Shown one piece after another: positions 36,530-45,587 of a stretch of 64,000 bases of DNA. The DNA is from Hoeflea marina (GTDB lineage: Bacteria; Pseudomonadota; Alphaproteobacteria; Rhizobiales; Rhizobiaceae). Every line of letters begins with the position of its first letter. Positions within the stretch are counted from its first letter, which is position 1. The notes under the pieces are model-generated. The model did no database searches. It was not told the origin of the DNA and worked only from the letters and a program-made list of their open reading frames with translations. The stretch is taken from the NCBI RefSeq assembly GCF_003182275.1, contig NZ_QGTR01000002.1, positions 310,001 to 374,000 of the forward strand, in the 5' to 3' direction. The position numbers were made by a program, and so were the translations under genes.

Positions 36530-38412
36530 TCCTTCGTCAATCAGCGGCGAGAGATCGGCCTAGACCCGAAATCCGGCCTGGAGGGCTCGCTGCGCAGCTC
36601 GGTGCATGAGGTGGAGGCTCAACTCGGGACGGTGAACTCTCCGGCACTCGAGATCAGCATGCTGACTCTCCGCCGTCACGAGAAGGATTTCATTCTTCGC
36701 GGCGATCCGAAATATGTCGAGAAGCATGCCGCGGAGATCACGAATTTTGCAAAGCTTCTTGGCGCCGATGCCGGCCTTTCCTCTGCTGACAAGGCGACCC
36801 TGGCAACCACCATTGCGAGCTACGACAACGATTTCAAAGGCTATTCGGCTGGGGCCCTCAAGGCGGTTGGATTGGAAACCGAGCTTCAGGCCCTGTGCAC
36901 CGGCATGGCGCCGCTGGTCGACGAACTCCAGGACTACGCGGTCTCGCTGCGCAAGGCCGCCATCGCCAAGGGCGTGGAAGTCCGGAATTCGACATTCCTG
37001 ACCGCGCTGGTCGTCGTCGCCGGCTTGAGTGTGCTGGTCGGCGCCATCAGCTGGCTGCTCGGTCGTTCACTCTCCAAGCCTTTGATCGGTATGAAGCAAT
37101 ACATGCAGAACCTGACAAACGGCGATTACTCGCGGGAGGTGCCTTATGCCGAGCGTGGTGACGAAATCGGCGAGATGGCGCGGTCGGTGGCCCACTTCCG
37201 CCAGACGGCCATAGAGCGCAATGCGTCGCGCGAGCAGGTCGAACGCGCCCGGGGAGAAAAGGAGCAGATGGATGCAGCGACCGCTGCTGGACGCGCCCGG
37301 GACGAAGCGGAGCGCGCCCATGTGATTGAAAATCTCACCATCGGCCTCGAACGGCTGTCGGCCGGCGACCTGACCTACCGCATCCGCGATGCCTTTGCGC
37401 CGGAATATGAAAAGCTCCGAACCGAATTCAATTCCTCCATCCACGCGCTCGGCGCCACTCTGGGCGAGATTTCCGCGGGATGACGGTGCAGCTTTCGGCC
37501 ACGGAGATCGGTTCGGCGTCCCAGGACCTGTCGCGCCGCACGGAGCAGCAGGCGGCTTCGCTCGAGGAGACCGCCGCCGCCCTCGACGAGATCACCTCGA
37601 CGGTGAAAAGCTCGACGCAGCGCGCCGACGAGGCCAGTGTCATGGTCGCCAATGCCAAGAGCGGCGCCGAGAAGTCCGGCACCGTGGTGCGCAATGCCAT
37701 CACCGCGATGGAAAAGATCGAGGACTCCTCGCGCAAGATCAGCCAGATTATCTCGGTCATCGATGACATCGCCTTCCAGACCAATCTGCTGGCGCTCAAT
37801 GCCGGCGTCGAGGCAGCGCGCGCCGGCGAGGCGGGCCGCGGCTTTGCAGTTGTTGCCCAGGAAGTGCGCGAGCTTGCCGGCCGCTCGGCCAATGCCGCCA
37901 AGGAGATCAAGGCGCTGATCGAGACCTCGTCGAGCCAGGTCGGCAGCGGCGTGGCGCTGGTCAACGAGACCGGCAAGTCACTGGGCGAAATCGAGGTGGA
38001 GGTGAGCCGGATCAACGATCACATCCAGTCGATCGTCACCGCATCGCGCGAACAGTCCAATGCGCTGGCCGAGATCAACTCGGCGGTCAACCAGATGGAC
38101 CAGATGACCCAGCAGAACGCCGCCATGGTGGAAGAGACCAATGCGGCGACACAGACGCTGACCGGCGAGGCGGTCAACCTCGAGACACTGGTGAGCCGGT
38201 TCAGGATCGGTCCGGATTCTGCGTCCGGCGCCGCGAGGCCCGCTCCGGTTCAGCGGCGGCCTGTCCCGGCAGCGCTGACGCGGGCTCCGGCCCCGGCCAC
38301 TCAGGCTTCCAGGCCTGCGGCATCGCCAGCCCGCGCCCTGGGTCAGAAGATTGCCAACGCCTTCGGCGCCACGCCGGCGGCTGCGCAACAGGGCGGCTGG
38401 GACGAGTTCTGA
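36530..38412 (+). pseudogene. Methyl-accepting chemotaxis protein gene, 5'-truncated and frameshifted
   Basis: Coding sequence opens in frame at about 36530 with no start-linked first transmembrane helix: the ligand-domain helix GLDPKSGLEGSLRSSVHEVE is already present upstream of the first possible start (GTG 36602). The second transmembrane segment (FLTALVVVAGLSVLVGAISWLL), a HAMP domain and linker follow, then the frame stops at 37483 (TGA) and restarts at ATG 37480 in another frame. The second part (37480-38412) is a complete signalling domain with methylation helices ([20 protein letters not shown]), the hairpin tip ([20 protein letters not shown]) and a C-terminal GGWDEF. A one-base change would rejoin the halves, so a sequencing error could explain the middle break, but the missing 5' end is a second lesion. 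Confidence 0.8.
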
Positions 38413-38451
38413 GCCGCGTCTGATCCGCGACCGGCCCCGCGGCATCTTTCC

Positions 38452-38594
38452 GTTGTCGTCTCGCGGAGGTGGCGTCCCGGCCTGTCCAGATGCGGCAGCC
38501 TCAGGCCGATCGGGTGGCGTGGGTGAGCTCGCGATGCAGCCTTTGCTCTTCCTCCACCGACGGTTTGGCGAAGCGGGCGAGCGCCAGATAGACC
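38452..38594. repeat. Direct repeat copy A: duplicate of the RND pump gene 3' end
   Basis: About 143 bp matching 39989-40133 in the same orientation, with roughly 14 differences counted by eye (about 90% identity). It covers the last about 31 codons of the RND permease gene, its stop codon and about 50 bp beyond. The reading frame here is damaged. Copies A and B bracket the vapBC segment. Confidence 0.85.
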
Positions 38595-38599
38595 ACGGG

Positions 38600-38778
38600 G
38601 CGGGGAGAGTCTGACCTCCGGTTCGCCCGGATCGCCCTCCCGGATCACGACCAGCCCGCCGGGCGGAATGCATTCGGCCTTCGCCAGATTCGACTCCACT
38701 TGGGCGCCCGGCAGGACAGCCGACAATCGACGTCACCGCCGCGAGGACGGCTTCACGTTCTGGGGACAATGACGCCAT
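38600..38778 (-). pseudogene. Fragment of a phage-type gene ('acyl-CoA transferase'-annotated prophage protein)
   Basis: From the ATG at 38776-38778 one frame reads MASLSPEREAVLAAVTS and another, without a gap, continues as LPGAQVESNLAKAECIPPGG and LVVIREGDPGEPEV. Together they resemble the N-terminal part of a small protein commonly found among tail genes of alphaproteobacterial prophages. The frame change and the abrupt end at copy A show it is dead. Family assignment is from memory of the motif. Confidence 0.5.
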
Positions 38779-38854
38779 CTGGTGGGCCTTCTTGCGAAAA
38801 GGGTTCCGTGCTATTTTCTTACCAAATCTCGATCGATCAAAGGTGGCCGAGCCC

Positions 38855-39067
38855 ATGTCCGACACAGCAACGCTTTCATCAAAGTTCCAGATTTCGATCC
38901 CCAAGGCCGTGCGCACCGAGCAGCACTGGAAGGCTGGCCAGGAATTCGTCTTCATCCCCAAGGGAAAGGGTGTCCTGCTGATGCCAGTGCCGAGCCTCGA
39001 AGACCTGAAAGGGCTGGCAAGGGGTGCGGACCCGTCGAATTACAGGGACCGTAAGGACCGCTATTGA
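38855..39067 (+). CDS. vapB: VapB-type antitoxin (AbrB/SpoVT domain)
   Basis: 70-residue antitoxin. The N-terminal swapped-hairpin AbrB domain is clear (TLSSKFQISIPKAVRTEQHW, then GQEFVFIPKGKGVLLMPV), and the C-terminal tail (residues about 48-70) is charged, as expected for the part that wraps the toxin. The ATG at 38855 is chosen; an in-frame ATG at 38792 adds 21 unlikely residues. Its stop codon overlaps the vapC start by one base (TGATG). Confidence 0.9.
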   Translation: MSDTATLSSKFQISIPKAVRTEQHWKAGQEFVFIPKGKGVLLMPVPSLEDLKGLARGADPSNYRDRKDRY

Positions 39068-39447
39068 TGCTGGCCATCGATTCTTCGGCATGGATCGAAT
39101 GGCTCATTGGCGGTCCGCTGACAGAGGAGCTCGCCCAGAGAATTCCAGTGAGGAGCAAATTGCTGGTGCCGACGATCGTGCAGCACGAGGTCACGAAATG
39201 GCTTCTGCGGGAGAAGGGCGAGGAAGCTGCCGACGAGTTTGTCGCTTTCACGGAAAAATGCGTCGTCGCCGTTCTGGATACCGCGACGGCGATCGATGCT
39301 GCCCACCTGTCCCGCCAGCACAAGCTGGCAACCGCCGATGCCGTGATCTACGCCACAGCGTTGCGACACGGTGCCGGGCTTCTGACTTGTGACGCGCATT
39401 TCGATGGTTTGCCGGGCGTCACATTCCTTGCGAAGATCGACACCTGA
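39067..39447 (+). CDS. vapC: VapC-type PIN-domain ribonuclease toxin
   Basis: 126-residue PIN-domain toxin of a type II pair. The acidic metal-binding set is present: Asp in LAIDSSAWIEW, Glu in VQHEVTKWLL, Asp in LATADAVIYATA and Asp in LLTCDAHFDG. Such toxins cut tRNA or other RNA when the antitoxin is lost. The ATG at 39067 is used; a TTG one codon earlier is possible. The pair lies inside the segment bounded by the RND-gene repeats and looks intact while its neighbours are decayed. Confidence 0.92.
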   Translation: MLAIDSSAWIEWLIGGPLTEELAQRIPVRSKLLVPTIVQHEVTKWLLREKGEEAADEFVAFTEKCVVAVLDTATAIDAAHLSRQHKLATADAVIYATALRHGAGLLTCDAHFDGLPGVTFLAKIDT

Positions 39448-39988
39448 TCAAGATTGCGGCCAGTGCCGTGCGATCAGCGAGGGCACGCGCGCGGCTTGCC
39501 GCCTGGCGGCGCTCTCGACATCGAGGGGTTTTTTCAGGGCGACCTGCGGAACCAGAATGAACACGATGACGCTGGCCTGTCCGGTCCTGCGGCGATTGCC
39601 GCCATCAGACGCCGGCTTTGAAGAACAGGCAGCGGAAGTCGATCGCCTTGACCGCGGAGTCGTGCCTGATCTCGAATTCGACGCCATCGACCTCGAGACC
39701 GACGCGCTGAGCGGGGAACGGCCCGGTCTGGCCGTCGAGACGGCAGTATTCGATCGTGTCGGTGGTTGGGGGACCGGCCGCCGGCCCTGCAGCGTCCCAC
39801 ACCCGCCGTGTTGAAGAGGCGTGGCTCCTCGATTGCGTCGAAGGCGTTGGCGTAGGGGTTGACCTGAGACGCCCGGTCAGGCGTCGGCTGGGCGAAGATC
39901 TTGCGGTCCTGATCACACGCATTCGCGGCGCGCCAGCGCTCGCAAGCTTGCCATCAACAAGCCGCCGGATCATCTCCGGCGGCTTGCT
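39448..39988 (-). pseudogene. Decayed coding debris between vapC and the RND gene, possibly phage-derived
   Basis: About 540 bp without an intact gene. On the minus strand, 39605 to about 39830 reads TDTIEYCRLDGQTGPFPAQR and VGLEVDGVEFEIRHDSAVKA and ends at a TGA, which looks like the C-terminal end of a real protein (possibly a phage structural protein). In another minus frame, 39448-39600 reads GQASVIVFILVPQVALKKPL. Neither has a start or full domain. An rc-type short stem (gccgccgga...tccggcggc) lies at about 39960-39983. Confidence 0.4.
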
Positions 39989-40133
39989 GTTGTCGTCTCG
40001 CGGATGTGGCGTCCCCGTCTGTCCGGATGCGGCAGCCTCAGGCCGATCGGGTGGCGTGGGTGAGCTCGCGGTGCAGCCGCTGCTCCTCCTCGACCGATGG
40101 CTTGGCGAAGCGGGCCAGCGCCAGATAGGCAAC
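39989..40133. repeat. Direct repeat copy B: 3' end of the intact RND permease gene
   Basis: The native copy of the repeat also found at 38452-38594. It includes the last codons and stop of the RND gene and about 50 bp downstream. The repeated unit ends at similar points on both sides, as would an integration or duplication boundary. Confidence 0.85.
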
Positions 40134-43100
40134 CGGAGTGACGAAGAGGGTCGCCGCGGTGGCCAGACCCAGGCCGCCGACAATCACCCAGCCGAGCGCT
40201 GTGCGCGCCTCGGCGCCGGCGCCGAAGGAAAATGCCAGCGGCAGCGCGCCGAGAACGGTCGACACCATGGTCATCATCACCGGCCTGAGCCGGATGATCG
40301 ATGCCTGCTCGATCGCCTCGCGCACCGACAGGCCCTGATTGCGCAGCTGATTGGCGAACTCGACGATCAGGATGCCGTTCTTCGCCATCACCCCGACCAG
40401 CAGCACCAGCCCGATCTGGCTGTAGACATTGAGCGATCCGCCGGTGAACAGGATCGCAAACACCGCGCAGGCCAGGCCGATCGGCACGGTGGCCATGATG
40501 ATGAAGGCGCTGACAAAGCTCTCGAACTGCGCCGCCAGCACCAGAAGCACCACGATGATGGCGACGCCGAAAATGGTGAGCATGCTGGACGAGGACTGGT
40601 CGAGCGTTGCGGCTTCGGCCAGCGGAATGACGCGCGACCCGGTCGGCAGCAGCGGCTCGGCGATCCGCTGCACCTCTGTGAAGGCGTCGCCCAGCGCCAG
40701 CGCGGGTGTGAGCCCCGCGGTGATCGACACCGCCCGCAACTGCTGCTCGCGGCTGAGCTGCGGCGCCACGGCCTTTTCTGTCAGCGTCGCGATCGTCGAC
40801 ATCGGCACCATGCGGCCGTCGCTGGTCTTGAGATAGATGCTCTCGAGATCGGTTGGATCGTTGATCGGCGATGTGGTCGAGATCAGTTTGACCGGATAGG
40901 AGCGATCGTCGATGAACACCTGAGCCACCTCGCTGCCGTCGAGCAGCGCCTGCATGGCTTGCGACAGGCCGTTGATGTCGATGCCCAGATCGGTTGCCTT
41001 GGCTCGGTTGATCTCCACGGAGAGCTGCGGTTGAGTGGCCGAATAGGACAACCGCACCTGGGTGAAACGGTCGTCGGCCTCCAGCAGCGTGACGACCTTC
41101 TGGGCCGCGTCGCCGAGTTCGTCGTAGTTGCTGCCCACGAGCGCGAACTGCAATCCGTTGCCGGCGCCTCGGATCCCGAGGCTATTGGGCTGGATGGCGA
41201 AGGCGCGCACGCCTGGAATCGTGGCCGCGGCCTTGTTGATGTCCTCGACGATGTCGTTCTGCGAGCGTGTCCTTTCGTCCCAGGGCGCCAGGGTGAGCAC
41301 CATGAACCCGGAATTGGCGCTGCCGCCGCTGCCGGCGATGGCGAACATATTGGCCACCTCGCCGCTGTCGCGCAACGGCTGAAGGATCTGCTCCAGGTCG
41401 CGCATCCGCGCCGACGTGTAGTCGAGGCTCACCCCCTGCGGGGTCGATATCCGCATCAGCGCCAGCGAGCGGTCCTCGCGGGGCGTCAGTTCCTGCGGGA
41501 TCCGCGGCAGCACCGCGAAGGCCGCCGCGCAGACCATGGCGGCGATCAGGATCACCACGACCGGTGCATCGAGCGATATGTGCAGCAGCTTGCGGTAGGC
41601 CACAGTCAGGGCGCCGCCGAAGCGGCGGATGGGGCCGGGATGTGTCTCGGTCTCGGTTTCGGGATTGGGGCGGATGAAGCGCGACGCCAGCATCGGGCAC
41701 AGCGACAGGGCGACGATGCTCGACAGCAGCACAGAGAAGGCCAGCACGAAGCCGAACTCGCGAAACAGGCTTCCGGCCTGCCCGGGCAGGAACGACAGCG
41801 GCACGAACACCGCCGCCAGCGTGGCGGTGGTGGCGATGACGGCGAAGAACACCTCCCGGGTGCCAATGACGGCGGCGGCGCGGATGCCGAGGCCCTCGTT
41901 GCGCTTGCGGACGATGTTCTCCAGCACCACGATCGCGTCGTCGACGACCATGCCGGTGGCCAGCACCAGCGCCAGCAGGGTCAGGATGTTGATCGAGAAG
42001 CCGAGCAGATAGATGGCCGCGAAGGTGCCGATCAGCGCGACCGGCAGCGTGATGGCCGGAATGATCGTCGCCCGCCAGTCGAGAAGGAAGAGGTAGATGA
42101 CGCCGATCACCACGGCGGTCGCGATCAGCAGCGAGCGGACGACTTCCTCGATGGCGCCGCGCACAAAGGTCGCGTCGTCGCTGGTGATGCGGATGTCGGC
42201 GCCCGGCGGCAGGATGGCGCGGATGGCCTCGGTCGCCTTGGCCACATCGGCGGAAATATCGAGCGTGTTGGAGTTTGCCTGCCGAATGATGCCGATGCCG
42301 ATGCCGGTCTTGCCATTGGCGCGCAGGGAACTGGCGCCCGGATCTGCGCCCAGCGTCACGGTTGCCACGTCGCGGAACCGCACCCGGTCGTTGATGTAGA
42401 GGTTCTCGAAATCCTCGGGCGAACTGACATTCGCGGTGGCGCGGACGACGATGTCCTGCGTGTTCGCGGTGAGCGAGCCGGCGGGCACGTCGAAGGCCAC
42501 ATTGGCCAGCGCTGTGCTGAGATTGCCGACTGTCAGCCCCAGGGCGGCAAGCCGTGCCTGATTGATGTCGATCCGGAAGATCTTGTCGCGGTCGCCATAG
42601 ACCTGCACATCGGCCACCCCTGGCACGGCCGCGAGGCGGTCGACAATCTCGTCCTCGACCAGGATGGTCATGTCCTGCACCGACAATGTGTCCGACGTCA
42701 CCGCCAGCCGCATCACCGCGTCGGCGTTGGCGTCGGCCTTGACCACCTGCGGGTCTTCGGCGCCATCGGGCATGTCCCGGGCGACCCGGCCGAGCGCGTC
42801 GCGGATATCGGCCGCGGCGCCGGACAGATCGACATTATCACCAAACTCGGCCGTGACTCGGCTTCGCCCGAAGCTGGACGTGGAGGAGATGGAACTCACG
42901 CCGGCCACCCGCGCCACCGCGCCCTCGACGATGGCCGTCAATTCGCGGTCGATGGTCTCGGGTGCGGCGCCTGTATAGGTGGTGGTGATCGAGATCACCG
43001 GTCGGTCGACGTCGGGAAGCTCGCGCACCTCGCCGCCGAGAATGCCGGCGATGCCTGCCACCATGATCAGCAGGCTGAGCACCAGGGCCAGCACCGGGCG

Positions 43101-43184
43101 GCGCACATAGAGCGCGCTGGAACTGCCCTGGATCAGCGCCAGGTCCTCGATTTCGTCTGTCTTGCCGTTGTCGATCTCGCTCAC
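40038..43184 (-). CDS. RND-family multidrug efflux permease
   Basis: 1048-residue inner-membrane proton-driven pump of the HAE1/AcrB-like RND family, working with the membrane fusion protein encoded just upstream and an outer-membrane channel elsewhere. Twelve transmembrane helices are expected; the first is ALVLSLLIMVAGIAGILGG. The proton-relay region of helix 4 holds LALVLATGMVVDDAIVVLEN with the Asp pair, and GVMAKNGILIVEFANQLRNQG is the typical helix-10/11 loop. The GTG start at 43182-43184 overlaps the fusion-protein stop by 4 bp and gives MSEIDNGKT; longer readings are in the wrong frame of that gene. Its 3' end has been duplicated at 38.5 kb. Substrates unknown. Confidence 0.93.
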   Translation of the reverse strand: MSEIDNGKTDEIEDLALIQGSSSALYVRRPVLALVLSLLIMVAGIAGILGGEVRELPDVDRPVISITTTYTGAAPETIDRELTAIVEGAVARVAGVSSISSTSSFGRSRVTAEFGDNVDLSGAAADIRDALGRVARDMPDGAEDPQVVKADANADAVMRLAVTSDTLSVQDMTILVEDEIVDRLAAVPGVADVQVYGDRDKIFRIDINQARLAALGLTVGNLSTALANVAFDVPAGSLTANTQDIVVRATANVSSPEDFENLYINDRVRFRDVATVTLGADPGASSLRANGKTGIGIGIIRQANSNTLDISADVAKATEAIRAILPPGADIRITSDDATFVRGAIEEVVRSLLIATAVVIGVIYLFLLDWRATIIPAITLPVALIGTFAAIYLLGFSINILTLLALVLATGMVVDDAIVVLENIVRKRNEGLGIRAAAVIGTREVFFAVIATTATLAAVFVPLSFLPGQAGSLFREFGFVLAFSVLLSSIVALSLCPMLASRFIRPNPETETETHPGPIRRFGGALTVAYRKLLHISLDAPVVVILIAAMVCAAAFAVLPRIPQELTPREDRSLALMRISTPQGVSLDYTSARMRDLEQILQPLRDSGEVANMFAIAGSGGSANSGFMVLTLAPWDERTRSQNDIVEDINKAAATIPGVRAFAIQPNSLGIRGAGNGLQFALVGSNYDELGDAAQKVVTLLEADDRFTQVRLSYSATQPQLSVEINRAKATDLGIDINGLSQAMQALLDGSEVAQVFIDDRSYPVKLISTTSPINDPTDLESIYLKTSDGRMVPMSTIATLTEKAVAPQLSREQQLRAVSITAGLTPALALGDAFTEVQRIAEPLLPTGSRVIPLAEAATLDQSSSSMLTIFGVAIIVVLLVLAAQFESFVSAFIIMATVPIGLACAVFAILFTGGSLNVYSQIGLVLLVGVMAKNGILIVEFANQLRNQGLSVREAIEQASIIRLRPVMMTMVSTVLGALPLAFSFGAGAEARTALGWVIVGGLGLATAATLFVTPVAYLALARFAKPSVEEEQRLHRELTHATRSA

Positions 43185-44491
43185 GATCCGCTCTTCCGGT
43201 TCTGTCCGGTGGCCAGTGGCGCCGCCGCCGCGCCGGTCTGACCTTCGATGGGGGATTCGGCCGCGACATAGGCGCTGCCGGTCTTGCCAACGGCGCTGGT
43301 CGCAATGGGCGAGGCCGGCGGCGGGGTTTCGCTCTGGATCTCGACCAGGCCCCCCGAGCGCACGTTCTGCACCCCTTCGGTCACGATCACATCGCCGTTG
43401 GCGATATCGCCGTTGACCAGTACCAGATCCGCGTTGCGCTGCACGATGACGATCGGCACGCGCTCCGCCTTGGAATCGACCACCCGCCATACATAGGAGC
43501 CCGCGGAATCCCACTGCACGGCCAGGGGGTCGACGGAGGGGAACGATTGGCCGGAAAACCGCATGTCGACTTCGAACGACATGCCCGCGCGCAGCCGGTC
43601 CTCGGTGTTTTCGATGCGAGCCTGCACCTTGAGCGTGCGGCTGGCTTCGTCGAGGCGGTTGTCCACCGCGCTGATGGCGCCGATGAAGGTGTCACCGGGT
43701 CTGGCCACGGCGCTGGCGGTGATCGGCGAGTCGAGTTGGACCGAGCCCACCAGACGTTCGGGCACATGGAATTCGATCAGGATCTGGTCTCGATCGTCGA
43801 TGACTGCCAGCACGGTCTGGTTGGTGACGTAATCGCCCAGGGAAACGCCAAGAATGCCGATGGTGCCGGAAATGGGCGCCAGAACCGTGCGTTGCGAGAG
43901 ATCCAGTTCCGCCTGTCGCAATGCCAGCCGGGCGGTATCGAGATCGCTGCGCGCCTGGTCGGCCTCTACCGAGGAAATGGTGCGCTGGGCCAGCAGATTG
44001 TCGGTGCGGCTGACCTTCTGCTCGGCATTTGCGACGGTGATGCGGGCCCGGTCGACGGCAATGTTCTGACTTTCGGAGTCGAGCCGCGCCAGCACGGAGC
44101 CTTCATCGACATGGGCTCCCGAGATGATCGGCAGGTCGGCGATCTGGCCCGATACCTGCGGTCGTACCGAGACTGTCCGCACCGGTGCGCCGGTGCCGAT
44201 GGCCGAAAACCGGTCATTGACGATGCCGGTGGTTGCCCGTTCGACGATCACAAGCGCACTGCGAGCCGCGGCGCGCCCGCCACCTGCGCCCCCGGCCGGT
44301 GCGGCGGCTTCGCTGCCGGTCTGTCGCGCGGGCTGGCCCTGGCCGGAGGCGGTGTCGGCCGCCAGCATTCCGGGGACCGGAATGCCCCAACCCTGCAACG
44401 TCTTTTCCGCCCCGGGATCAAGCATCACCCAGGACACCGCCGCGGCCCCGACAAGGATGATGGACAAGAGGAGCTGCTTCCAGAATTTCAT
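43181..44491 (-). CDS. RND efflux periplasmic adaptor (membrane fusion protein)
   Basis: 436-residue adaptor of the RND pump. An N-terminal signal-anchor (LLLSIILVGAAAVSWVML) is followed by a flexible Gly/Ala-rich region, the first lipoyl half (VSVRPQVSGQIADLPIISGA), a helical hairpin (about residues 165-220), the second lipoyl half (LSQRTVLAPISGTIGI), a beta-barrel and a membrane-proximal domain. The C-terminus is extended and Ala/Gly/Ser-rich. The ATG at 44489-44491 is chosen. Two-gene operon with the permease. Confidence 0.92.
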   Translation of the reverse strand: MKFWKQLLLSIILVGAAAVSWVMLDPGAEKTLQGWGIPVPGMLAADTASGQGQPARQTGSEAAAPAGGAGGGRAAARSALVIVERATTGIVNDRFSAIGTGAPVRTVSVRPQVSGQIADLPIISGAHVDEGSVLARLDSESQNIAVDRARITVANAEQKVSRTDNLLAQRTISSVEADQARSDLDTARLALRQAELDLSQRTVLAPISGTIGILGVSLGDYVTNQTVLAVIDDRDQILIEFHVPERLVGSVQLDSPITASAVARPGDTFIGAISAVDNRLDEASRTLKVQARIENTEDRLRAGMSFEVDMRFSGQSFPSVDPLAVQWDSAGSYVWRVVDSKAERVPIVIVQRNADLVLVNGDIANGDVIVTEGVQNVRSGGLVEIQSETPPPASPIATSAVGKTGSAYVAAESPIEGQTGAAAAPLATGQNRKSGS

Positions 44492-45052
44492 GAGGTTCCG
44501 CCGAGAGTATGTGCTGGTGGTGCAAGCCGCCAGGCGCATTCAGGACACCCCGCGACCGCGCGCAGGCCAGCCTGTCGCGATTGAATTGTCCTTCAGACAC
44601 CCGAACTTGTCGAGTTTTACCTGTTCATTGCGTCAGGGCAAGCCGTAGGGACGCAATGTGTCCGATTGATGAATATCGCGCGTTTGATGATTGCGCGGGC
44701 CGGCGCCAGCCGGATGGGACGGGAGAGCCGCCTCCGGCACCGGTCGAAATCACCGGGTTCATGCCGGCACCCGGTCGGGCGACCGGCCCGCATCGGTGAG
44801 AAATGGCAGAAACGCTTCTGCAATTGTTAACCTGTGCAAGTCTTAATGATCAACAAGGGCGGCCCCTATTCAGGGGCTCGCATGACGCGCGCCCGTCTGC
44901 TGGTCGGAGCTTTGGCTCGGGCGGCATGTTCAGCAACGGGATCCGCGATCGGTCGAGTGTCCGATCGTCCGCCGGCGCATCAGTCTAAACCACACCAAGG
45001 AAGCGGTCTCTCGGGCACTGCGGACCTTGCCACAGATCATCAGGGTGAGAAA
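44492..45052. other. Noncoding region between RND adaptor and cheW
   Basis: About 560 bp. The adaptor and cheW are divergent, so both promoters lie here. An open frame in line with cheW extends back to 44834 but its residues do not resemble CheW. AT-richer patches at about 44595-44640 and 44818-44850 (ttgttaacctgtgcaagtcttaatg) are the likely promoters. No RNA gene was recognised. Confidence 0.5.
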
Positions 45053-45529
45053 ATGCAAGATCTCCAGAATTCCGCCAATTCCGCGTCGGCCACCGACCTG
45101 GAAATCATCTCGTTCTATCTCGGAGACCAGATTTTCAGCGTCAACATCATGTCGGTTCGCGAAATCCGCGGCTGGGCGCCGGTCACGCCGCTTGCGCATT
45201 CACCGAAGCATGTGCTCGGGGTCATCAACCTGCGCGGCACCGTCATTCCGGTGATCGACATGGCGCTGCGCCTGGGCCTCGACGCCATCGTGCCGACCGA
45301 ACGAAGCGCGATCATCGTCGCCGAGATCCGCGACCAGCTGGTCGGCCTGCTGGTGGAAAACGTCTCCGACATGATCACGGTATCGACCAACCAGATGCAG
45401 GCGGTACCGGAGGTCGGTGCCACTGCGGTGCAACTGATGACCACCGCCATCATCGCGCTTGAGAAACAGATGATCTCGCATCTCGATCTTGACATCGTGC
45501 TGCACGAGATCACCGATCTGGCTGCCTGA
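45053..45529 (+). CDS. cheW: Chemotaxis coupling protein CheW
   Basis: 158-residue CheW linking chemoreceptors to the CheA kinase. Family signatures are SFYLGDQIFSVNIMSVREI, LGVINLRGTVIPVIDMALRLG and the conserved Arg in the INLRG loop. The ATG at 45053 (MQDLQNSANS) has a ggtgag ribosome binding site. It is an orphan: no cheA, cheY or receptor gene is next to it, and the receptor gene at 36.5-38.4 kb is broken. Confidence 0.92.
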   Translation: MQDLQNSANSASATDLEIISFYLGDQIFSVNIMSVREIRGWAPVTPLAHSPKHVLGVINLRGTVIPVIDMALRLGLDAIVPTERSAIIVAEIRDQLVGLLVENVSDMITVSTNQMQAVPEVGATAVQLMTTAIIALEKQMISHLDLDIVLHEITDLAA

Positions 45530-45558
45530 CCCTATCTGGGCGCAAAGACCGAAATCAT

Positions 45559-45585
45559 GGCCACGTCCGGCATCCGGGCGTGGCC
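45559..45585. terminator. Hairpin between convergent cheW and transglutaminase genes
   Basis: A 12-bp stem (ggccacgtccgg paired with ccgggcgtggcc, one G-T pair) with a cat loop, placed between two convergent stop codons. There is no strong T-run on either side; a bidirectional transcription stop is likely. Confidence 0.55.
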
Positions 45586-45587
45586 GT

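Noticed and set aside
39756-43241. 1161-residue plus-strand open frame
   Set aside because: Antisense shadow of the RND permease; composition is His/Arg/Gln-rich and no domain is seen.
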